Assembly: GCA_021443235.1 (NCBI GenBank)
Contig: JABUUJ010000009.1
Location: 29,516 to 39,580 of the forward strand
Length of the DNA stretch: 10,065 bases
Direction: 5' to 3'
Source: Muribaculaceae bacterium
GTDB lineage: Bacteria > Bacteroidota > Bacteroidia > Bacteroidales > Muribaculaceae
Shown here: one piece after another, positions 1 to 5,748 of the stretch
Position numbering within the stretch: the first letter of the stretch is position 1
Layout: each line of letters starts with the position of its first letter
Notes under the pieces: generated by a model
Database searches by the model: none
What the model was told of the DNA's origin: nothing
The model's input: the letters and a program-made list of their open reading frames with translations, nothing else
Translations under genes and position numbers: made by a program

Positions 1-312
1 GAGGTAATGTCCATCGGCAATGATGCGACGCACCGAAGCCTCATACTTTGGCTGGTCGAGAGTGATGGCGGTGGGGAAAAATGAGCCTTTCACGCCTTTT
101 CGCTTCAAAGTTTCAAGCACAAGGTCAATGCCGTCGAAATTCTCAAAGCGGCCACTATCGGCCACGCTGTAGTGCCCTGTAAATACAAGGTAGATAACTT
201 TCTCACTGGGGGTTATGCGAGTGATAACGCCGCACGTGTCGGTCACGACATCGCGCGCTGGCGCCGCAATAGCGACGAGACAAATTGTGATTATAGCGAT
301 GAGTAATCTCAT
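1..312 (-). CDS. Polysaccharide deacetylase-like exported protein (partial, C-terminus outside window)
   Basis: Only the first 104 codons are present; the frame is open to the window edge. The N-terminus is a typical signal peptide: Met-Arg, a hydrophobic run over residues 3-17, then a small-residue site (AAPA) near residue 19, so the product is probably exported to the periplasm or anchored outside the cytoplasm. Residues 39-104 resemble the start of the NodB fold seen in Bacteroidetes polysaccharide deacetylase family proteins: a beta strand (VIYLVFTGH), an FDGID helix, then KGVKGSFFPT and a RRIIADGHYL segment that normally leads into the metal-binding H-x-H motif, which is beyond the edge. 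The classical TFDDGP motif is not visible, so the catalytic class (deacetylase or other hydrolase) is uncertain. The start codon overlaps the stop of the upstream methyltransferase gene as ATGA, implying translational coupling in one operon. Confidence 0.7.
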   Translation of the reverse strand, partial: MRLLIAIITICLVAIAAPARDVVTDTCGVITRITPSEKVIYLVFTGHYSVADSGRFENFDGIDLVLETLKRKGVKGSFFPTAITLDQPKYEASVRRIIADGHYL

Positions 313-1472
313 AGTCGGTGGGCTTTTAAAAGGATGTGCCTGCCGGTGGCGGTGGTGGTGCCAATGATGTAGAGGTCGCCACCGTCGGCCACGCGCAGAC
401 GCCTGGCGAGCTCGTTGGCGCGCAAGGGGAAGTTGCGCACCATCACGTTGGCGCGCGTCACGCCTTGCATAAACGCCTTCAGCTCTTTTTTGTTCATAGT
501 GGAAAGTTGGTCAACGGCAAACGAGCGGCCAGGGAAATCGGGTGCAATCGATTTACTCACAAGCAGATGGCTATCCTTGCTCATCACGCTCATGCACTGA
601 CGGCAAGCGAGCAGGTTGAATGCACCAGCCTTCATAATCGAGGCATTGGGCTCATGGACAAACGGAGGAATGCCAGCATTGTCCCACACCGTGGGAAGGG
701 CGATTTCGTCGCCCAGTGCGAACTGCATGAGTTCGTCGTCGTTGACGCAGTGCACGGTCACGTTGCCGGTGTAGCCACGCCGCAGCACTAAGAGCATCTC
801 CTTACACTCGCCATGCACGCTGAGAATGTGAACCTGCTCAACACAAGGCAGTTGAGCTACCGCGTTGTGGTGGTCGAGCATAGGCGAGAGTTTGATGATG
901 ACCGTGCGCGCCTTGTCGAGCATAAGGGGCGCGAGCGAGGCAACATCGGGCGTGCAATCGGCAAGAGCGAAGACGCGGTTTCCCGCCTTGTCGCGGCGGG
1001 CGGGATCAATATAGATGGTATCAGTTTGGGGCATTGATTTGAGGTGTTCCACGCCATCGCCGTTAACCACCATTGCGTTGAGTCCCAGCACGTTGAAATT
1101 GTGCCGGGCGATGTCGCACAACAGTGGCTGACGCTCTACATAGGTGGCACTTGCGAGGCCTCTCGCCATAAAAGAGAAGTCCACGCCAAGGCCTCCGGTG
1201 AGGTCGGCGAGCGACTCGCCAGCAACGAGCGCGGCCTTGTAGAGTGCGGTTGCCTGCGACGAACACTGCTCCATCGCCAACTGGGGACCATAAACGATGC
1301 CCTCGGTGGCTGCCCACAAAGGCAACTTTTCCAGTGCAATGCGGTGACCAGCAACCTGTTGGAGCGCAAGCACCAAAGTCTCGCCCGAAAGCTCACTCGC
1401 CTTCAGCGCAAGCGTCGCCACGTCCTTGCCACGATGCATGCGTCCAAACTCAACTATTTCGTTCCAATCCAT
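309..1472 (-). CDS. Class I SAM-dependent methyltransferase, PG_1098 family with THUMP-like C-terminal domain
   Basis: This 387-residue cytoplasmic protein has an N-terminal helical region (about 1-85), a Rossmann-fold methyltransferase core (about 86-235), and a C-terminal part (about 270-387) like the ferredoxin/THUMP-like domains of the Porphyromonas PG_1098 family. SAM-binding motif I is DLTGGLGVD (90-98), motif II is the YVERQP acidic strand (111-116), and the motif IV-like catalytic loop is IDPARR (155-160), followed by KLSPMLD (194-200). The C-terminal segment ANVMVRNFPL...GGDLYIIGTT (341-373) is characteristic. A THUMP-like domain suggests an RNA substrate, but the methylated base is unknown. 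I chose the ATG at 1472 because the following EFGRMHRGKDVATLALKAS region matches how family members begin. The frame extends 63 codons further upstream, but that part is low-complexity and runs through promoter DNA. The deacetylase-like gene follows with a 4-base overlap. A -7 box lies only four bases upstream of the ATG. Confidence 0.85.
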   Translation of the reverse strand: MDWNEIVEFGRMHRGKDVATLALKASELSGETLVLALQQVAGHRIALEKLPLWAATEGIVYGPQLAMEQCSSQATALYKAALVAGESLADLTGGLGVDFSFMARGLASATYVERQPLLCDIARHNFNVLGLNAMVVNGDGVEHLKSMPQTDTIYIDPARRDKAGNRVFALADCTPDVASLAPLMLDKARTVIIKLSPMLDHHNAVAQLPCVEQVHILSVHGECKEMLLVLRRGYTGNVTVHCVNDDELMQFALGDEIALPTVWDNAGIPPFVHEPNASIMKAGAFNLLACRQCMSVMSKDSHLLVSKSIAPDFPGRSFAVDQLSTMNKKELKAFMQGVTRANVMVRNFPLRANELARRLRVADGGDLYIIGTTTATGRHILLKAHRL

Positions 1473-1476
1473 ACCA

Positions 1477-1484
1477 CAAAAGTA
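1477..1484 (-). promoter_or_regulatory. Bacteroidetes -7 promoter element for the methyltransferase operon
   Basis: On the minus strand the sequence is TACTTTTG, an exact match to TAnnTTTG, followed by TGGT and then the ATG at 1472. No good -33 TTTG is visible about 20 bases upstream. Transcription from this box would begin at or within a few bases of the start codon, predicting a leaderless or nearly leaderless mRNA. Confidence 0.5.
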
Positions 1485-1550
1485 CAAAAAATGTATCTCA
1501 TTTCGCCTTTTTTGGTGTTGATAATGGAGTGAACGAGGAGATTTTTTTGT

Positions 1551-1593
1551 GGGGGAGAAAAATGTTGTGGGTTTATAGGGGGGAATTGGGGGG
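1551..1593 (+). other. G-run cluster (candidate G-quadruplex) in the valS promoter region
   Basis: Four G-runs occur on the plus strand: 5 G at 1551-1555, 3 G at 1569-1571, 6 G at 1578-1583 and 6 G at 1588-1593, with spacers of 13, 6 and 4 bases. They end eight bases before the valS -7 box and occupy the place where a -33 element would be. Whether a quadruplex forms is not shown by sequence alone, and the first loop is long. Confidence 0.35.
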
Positions 1594-1600
1594 AAATTCG

Positions 1601-1608
1601 TAATTTTG
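1601..1608 (+). promoter_or_regulatory. Bacteroidetes -7 promoter element for valS
   Basis: TAATTTTG, followed by CA, matches the TAnnTTTG consensus exactly and lies 37 bases before the chosen valS ATG, giving an A-rich leader of about 30 bases. The upstream -33 TTTG is not recognisable; the area is G-rich instead. Confidence 0.6.
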
Positions 1609-1645
1609 CAGTTTGAAATCAAGAGAAAAAACAAAGAAGAGAAAT

Positions 1646-4348
1646 ATGAACACATTAGCAACCGTTTATGACCCTAAAGCGGTCGAGGACAAATGGTACA
1701 AGTATTGGGACGAACACGGCTTGTTCAAGTCGGTGCCCGATGAGCGCGAACCCTACACAATCGTAATTCCGCCACCCAATGTGACGGGCGTGCTGCACAT
1801 GGGCCACATGCTCAACAACACTATTCAGGACATCTTGGTGCGTCGCGCACGCATGGAAGGAAAGAACGCGCTGTGGGTGCCCGGCACCGACCATGCGTCG
1901 ATTGCCACCGAGGCCAAGGTGGTGAACCGTCTGGCGCAGCAGGGCATCAAGAAGACCGACCTCACCCGCGAGGAGTTTTTGAAGCACGCGTGGGACTGGA
2001 CCCACGAGCACGGCGGCATTATCCTGCAGCAGTTGCGCAAACTGGGTGCCTCGTGCGACTGGAGCCGCACGGCGTTCACAATGGACGAGGTGCGCAGCGA
2101 GAGCGTGCTCAAGGTGTTTGTCGACCTGTATAATAAAGGCCTCATCTACCGCGGTCTGCGCATGGTGAACTGGGACCCCAAGGCTCAGACCGTGCTGTCG
2201 ACCGAGGAGGTCATATATAAAGAGGAGAAGAACAAGCTCTATTACCTTAAATATTATGTCAACGACATCGAGAGCCTTGACAACGAGGCTCAACTCGTGG
2301 CCGAGGGCAATGTGATCAGGAAAGACGCCAAGGGCTACTATGCCGTGGTTGCCACTACTCGCCCCGAGACCATCATGGGCGACACGGCGATGTGCGTCAA
2401 CCCCAAGGACCCCAAGAACCAGTGGCTGCGTGGTCACGAGGTTACTGTGCCTCTGGTGAACCGCGTGGTGCGCGTGATTGAGGACCGCTATGTGGATATT
2501 GAGTTTGGCACGGGCTGTCTCAAGGTTACTCCCGCTCACGACGAGAACGACCACATGCTGGGCAAGACCCACAATCTCGACACCATCGACATCTTCAACC
2601 CCGACGGAACGCTGTCGGAGGCCGCAGGCCTGTATGTGGGCAAAGACCGCTTTGAGGTGCGCAAGCTCATTGCCAAGGACCTTGAGGCTGCCGGATTGCT
2701 CGAGAAGGTGGAGGACTATGACAACAAGGTGGGCTACTCGGAGCGTAATATGGACACCGCCGTTGAGCCACGCCTGTGCAAGCAGTGGTTCCTGTCGATG
2801 CGTCACTTTGCCGACATCGCCCTTCCACCAGTGCTTGATGGCGACCTGAAGTTCTATCCCGCGAAGTATGTCACCACCTACAAGAACTGGCTTGAGAATA
2901 TCCAGGACTGGTGCATCTCGCGCCAGCTGTGGTGGGGTCACCGCATCCCCGCCTACTTCCTTCCCACCGTCGAAGGCGAGGAGGAGAAGTATGTGGTTGC
3001 ACTTACGGCCGAGGAGGCCCTCGAGAAGGCCAGGAAGATTGCAGGCTATGAGAACATCACTGCCGATGAGCTGACACGCGACGAAGATGCCCTCGACACA
3101 TGGTTCTCGTCGTGGCTGTGGCCGGTATCGCTCTTTGACGGCATCAACAACCCCGGCAACAAAGAGATAAGCTACTACTACCCCACCTCAGACCTCGTTA
3201 CTGGTCCCGACATCATCTTCTTCTGGGTGGCACGCATGATTATGGCTGGCTATGAGTATATCAACGACATGCCGTTCAAGAACGTGTATTTCACTGGTAT
3301 CGTGCGCGATAAGCTGGGCCGCAAAATGTCAAAGTCGCTGGGCAACTCGCCCGACCCGCTGGAGTTGATTGCCAACTTTGGTGCCGATGGTGTGCGCATG
3401 GGCCTGATGCTCGCCGCTCCTGCCGGCAACGACATTTTCTATGACGACGCACTGTGTGAGCAGGGCCGCAACTTCTGCAACAAGATATGGAACGCTTTCC
3501 GCCTGGTGAAAGGCTGGGAGGTTGCCGACATTGAGCAGCCCGAGCACAGCCGTCTGGCAATAGAGTGGTTCCAGAGCGCACTCGACAGCACGGCTGCCGA
3601 AATCAAGGATTTGTTCTCGAAGTTCCGTCTTAACGACGCGCTGATGGCGATTTACCGTCTGTTCTGGGAGGAGTTCTCGGCATGGTATCTTGAGACTATC
3701 AAGCCCGCCTACCAGCAGCCCATCGACAGCAAGACGCTTGAGGCAACGCTCGGTTTCTTCGACTCACTGCTGCGCCTGCTGCACCCGTTCATGCCGTTCA
3801 TCACCGAGGAACTGTGGCAGCACATCAGCGAGCGCGAGGAGGGCGAGAGCATCATGTATGCCCGTCTGCCCGAGGCTGGCGAACCCCGCGTGGACCTCAT
3901 CAAGGCCATCGCCGAGGCAAAAGAGATTGTGACCAACATACGTAACATACGCAAGTCAAAGAATATCCCCGCAAGAGAGTTGCTCAACCTGCAGGTGCTG
4001 GGCGAATGGGACAATCCTTGCAAGTCGATACTTGCCAAACTCGCTGGCTTAGAGTCGATTGCCAAGGTTGAGAGCAAGGACCCCACAGCCGCTTCGTTCC
4101 TCGTGGGTACTACCGAGATGGCTGTACCCCTGGGCAACAACATCAATGTGGAGGAGGAGATTGCCAAGCTTGAGGCCGAGCTGACCTATACCGAGGGATT
4201 CCTCAAGAGCGTGGAGAAGAAGCTGAGCAACGAGCGCTTTGTTGCCAACGCCCCCGAGGCTGTGGTAGCCGGCGAGCGCAAGAAGCAAGCCGACGCCCTG
4301 AGCAAGATTGCCACCATCAAGGAGGCACTGAAGGCACTGAAGGGGTAA
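1646..4348 (+). CDS. valS: Valyl-tRNA synthetase
   Basis: The product charges tRNA-Val with valine using ATP, in the cytoplasm. It is a complete class Ia synthetase of 900 residues, within the normal range for bacterial ValRS. The ATP-binding HIGH motif appears as HMGH (51-54) after PPPNVTG (42-48), and the KMSKS loop is at residues 560-564. The inserted CP1 editing domain, which hydrolyses mischarged Thr-tRNA-Val, carries TTRPETIMGDTAMCVNP (about residues 240-260). Other family blocks are NWLENIQDWCISRQLWWGHR, DALDTWFSSWLWP and the anticodon-binding domain after about residue 650. The last roughly 65 residues form the charged coiled coil (VEEEIAKLEAEL...) typical of ValRS. I chose the ATG at 1646 because MNTLATVYDPKAVEDKWYKYW is the usual N-terminus; an in-frame TTG 33 bases upstream would add a poorly conserved basic stretch and leave almost no leader. 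The gene is monocistronic, with its own -7 box and terminator. No frameshift or missing motif is seen. Confidence 0.98.
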   Translation: MNTLATVYDPKAVEDKWYKYWDEHGLFKSVPDEREPYTIVIPPPNVTGVLHMGHMLNNTIQDILVRRARMEGKNALWVPGTDHASIATEAKVVNRLAQQGIKKTDLTREEFLKHAWDWTHEHGGIILQQLRKLGASCDWSRTAFTMDEVRSESVLKVFVDLYNKGLIYRGLRMVNWDPKAQTVLSTEEVIYKEEKNKLYYLKYYVNDIESLDNEAQLVAEGNVIRKDAKGYYAVVATTRPETIMGDTAMCVNPKDPKNQWLRGHEVTVPLVNRVVRVIEDRYVDIEFGTGCLKVTPAHDENDHMLGKTHNLDTIDIFNPDGTLSEAAGLYVGKDRFEVRKLIAKDLEAAGLLEKVEDYDNKVGYSERNMDTAVEPRLCKQWFLSMRHFADIALPPVLDGDLKFYPAKYVTTYKNWLENIQDWCISRQLWWGHRIPAYFLPTVEGEEEKYVVALTAEEALEKARKIAGYENITADELTRDEDALDTWFSSWLWPVSLFDGINNPGNKEISYYYPTSDLVTGPDIIFFWVARMIMAGYEYINDMPFKNVYFTGIVRDKLGRKMSKSLGNSPDPLELIANFGADGVRMGLMLAAPAGNDIFYDDALCEQGRNFCNKIWNAFRLVKGWEVADIEQPEHSRLAIEWFQSALDSTAAEIKDLFSKFRLNDALMAIYRLFWEEFSAWYLETIKPAYQQPIDSKTLEATLGFFDSLLRLLHPFMPFITEELWQHISEREEGESIMYARLPEAGEPRVDLIKAIAEAKEIVTNIRNIRKSKNIPARELLNLQVLGEWDNPCKSILAKLAGLESIAKVESKDPTAASFLVGTTEMAVPLGNNINVEEEIAKLEAELTYTEGFLKSVEKKLSNERFVANAPEAVVAGERKKQADALSKIATIKEALKALKG

Positions 4349-4357
4349 TTCTATCAG

Positions 4358-4437
4358 CCCCCCTCCGCCCCCCATGTGGGGGGAACTGCTAAGATAGTGA
4401 CTTTTTCGGCTTACGCCGTTAATTGGCGTGGTCACTA
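4358..4437. repeat. Intergenic palindrome cluster downstream of valS
   Basis: Two palindromes lie in a row. The first is C6 (4368-4373) paired with G6 (4378-4383) around a four-base loop, preceded by another C6 run at 4358-4363. The second is a perfect 7-bp outer stem, TAGTGAC (4395-4401) with GTCACTA (4431-4437). Inside it are two mutually exclusive small hairpins: CGGC/GCCG (4407-4410 with 4415-4418) and ACGCC/GGCGT (4413-4417 with 4425-4429). This may be a dispersed REP-like element or a structured 3' UTR of valS. Without the rest of the genome I cannot tell which. Confidence 0.45.
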
Positions 4438-4445
4438 CATAATAG

Positions 4446-4484
4446 ACTGCCTGCTGCACAATCGGTGTGGCAGGCAGTTTTTTT
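4446..4484 (+). terminator. Rho-independent terminator of valS
   Basis: A 9-bp stem, ACTGCCTGC (4446-4454) with GCAGGCAGT (4470-4478), is extended by CACA/TGTG after a two-base bulge, has a five-base loop (ATCGG), and leads into seven T residues (4478-4484). It lies 97 bases after the valS stop and before the fic promoter. Confidence 0.85.
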
Positions 4485-4511
4485 GAGATGATATTTGATT
4501 TTTTTGGGAAT

Positions 4512-4545
4512 TTTGGTTGGGTTTAGGGATTTTTTTGTAAATTTG
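4512..4545 (+). promoter_or_regulatory. Promoter of the fic gene (-33 TTTG and -7 TAAATTTG)
   Basis: The -7 box TAAATTTG (4538-4545) matches TAnnTTTG exactly. A TTTG at 4512-4515 could serve as -33, with a 22-base spacer that is slightly long. The start codon is 43 bases downstream of the box. The separate promoter, sited after the valS terminator, shows that fic is an independent transcription unit. Confidence 0.55.
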
Positions 4546-4588
4546 CACTCAAAAAGGTTGGTACGGTATAACCATTTAAGGATTTTTT

Positions 4589-5656
4589 ATGGCAACACTT
4601 AAAAAAGCACTTGAGGCTTGGCGCAGCATACAACCCTTGTCAGATAGGGACAAAGACAGACTGAGCCGTCGCTTCACCATTGATTACAATTATAACAGTA
4701 ACCACATTGAGGGAAACACTCTAACCTACGGGCAAACGGAAATACTTTTGATGCTCGGCAAAATTGTGGGCGAAGCATACGTGCGTGACATTGAAGAAAT
4801 GACGGCCAGCAATGTGGGTCTGAAGATGATGACCGAAGAGGCAATGCTGAAACAAATGCCACTTACGCAGAACTTTATCCGCACCTTGCACAAGACACTT
4901 CTTCGTGAGGATTATACAGTGTATCGCATGCTTCCGGGTGGCGTTCAGACAAGCTATGTTATTCACGCTGGGCAGTACAAAACTCGCCCCAACTCGGTGA
5001 TAACACGCTATGGAGACCGCTTTGAGTATGCATCGCCCGAAGAAACACCCGCATTGATGTCGGACCTTGTTGACTGGTACAATGAAGCGGAACAGAAGGG
5101 AGAGTTGTCGCCCATAGAACTTGCTGCGCTATTCCATTATCGCTATATTCGCATTCACCCCTTTGAAGATGGGAATGGCCGCATTGCGCGCATGATGGTT
5201 AACTACATTCTCACAAGGCATGACTATCCTATGATTGTGGTGCGCAGCCGCAAAAAAAATGAATATCTTGAGGCTCTACATGTTACCGACCAAATTGTTG
5301 GACTTTCTCCAAGCGATGGAGCACATGCCAATATCAAGGAAATAGAACATTTTCTGAAATATATCAATCAAGTTGTTGCGGACGAAATATGGGGCGATTA
5401 TCTATTTGTAACAGAGCGCAATGAAAACAATTGGTGGTATGATGGCCAGTTAGTGCGTTTCCGTTCGCCCAACTATGCGAAAATACTGAGACTTATGCGA
5501 ACAATGCCATCTGTAACCCAAAAAGAAATACAGGAAGAACTGAACATCAGCATAACAGCAGTCCAGAAACTCCTCAATCAACTTATATTAAAAAATTATA
5601 TCGAAAAGAATCAGGCAAATGGTAATTGGCAAGTGATTATCTCTCCATCTTTGTGA
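4589..5656 (+). CDS. Fic-family protein adenylyltransferase (class II, autoinhibited) with C-terminal winged helix
   Basis: Fic enzymes usually transfer AMP from ATP to a Ser, Thr or Tyr of a target protein. This 355-residue protein has the full catalytic motif HPFEDGNGRIAR (190-201) with catalytic His190. The N-terminal sequence SNHIEGN (37-43) matches the inhibitory helix motif [S/T]xxxE[G/N], with Glu41 as the residue that blocks ATP-gamma-phosphate binding. The inhibitor is therefore inside the same chain ahead of the Fic core, which defines class II, and the enzyme is probably self-limited. Residues about 300-345 form a winged helix-turn-helix (VTQKEIQEELNISITAVQKLLNQLI), the common architecture of Fic/DUF4172-like proteins, which may bind DNA or a partner. 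No signal peptide is present. No separate antitoxin gene is adjacent, as expected for this class. The gene is visibly richer in A/T and in AAA/ATA/TTA codons than valS or the kinase gene, which suggests horizontal acquisition. The target is unknown. Confidence 0.93.
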   Translation: MATLKKALEAWRSIQPLSDRDKDRLSRRFTIDYNYNSNHIEGNTLTYGQTEILLMLGKIVGEAYVRDIEEMTASNVGLKMMTEEAMLKQMPLTQNFIRTLHKTLLREDYTVYRMLPGGVQTSYVIHAGQYKTRPNSVITRYGDRFEYASPEETPALMSDLVDWYNEAEQKGELSPIELAALFHYRYIRIHPFEDGNGRIARMMVNYILTRHDYPMIVVRSRKKNEYLEALHVTDQIVGLSPSDGAHANIKEIEHFLKYINQVVADEIWGDYLFVTERNENNWWYDGQLVRFRSPNYAKILRLMRTMPSVTQKEIQEELNISITAVQKLLNQLILKNYIEKNQANGNWQVIISPSL

Positions 5657-5687
5657 AGAAGCCCGATATCAAACTGCTTGGGAGGTG

Positions 5688-5730
5688 AAAAAAAGCAGGG
5701 CCCGCGTGAATGTGTGGGCCCTGCTTTTTT
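5688..5730. terminator. Bidirectional intrinsic terminator between fic and the BY-kinase gene
   Basis: A perfect 9-bp stem, GCAGGGCCC (5695-5703) with GGGCCCTGC (5716-5724), has a 12-base loop, seven A residues before it (5688-5694) and six T residues after it (5725-5730). It therefore works in both directions. It sits 31 bases after the fic stop and 18 bases beyond the convergent kinase stop. Confidence 0.92.
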
Positions 5731-5748
5731 GTGTATGTGTGGGGGGGG

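Noticed and set aside
1613..1645. TTG start for valS, 11 codons upstream
   Set aside because: It would place the start only four bases after the -7 box and add a basic tail not typical of ValRS. The ATG at 1646 fits the family.
1609..1645. T-box or other leader regulation of valS
   Set aside because: The leader is only about 35 bases with no stem-loop or T-box sequence, too short for such a system.
1473..1661. 63-codon N-terminal extension of the methyltransferase
   Set aside because: It is low-complexity, crosses the valS promoter and the -7 box of the gene itself, and precedes the point where family similarity begins.
1655..2941. Long open frame (428 codons) on the minus strand inside valS
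   Set aside because: It is antisense to a fully conserved valS, has no recognisable domain, and is explained by the high-GC third-position bias of valS leaving the opposite frame open.
5741..5748. Run of eight G next to the kinase stop codon as a phase-variation tract
   Set aside because: It lies outside the coding sequence, just after the stop, so slippage would not alter the protein. It could still be a sequencing-error hotspot.
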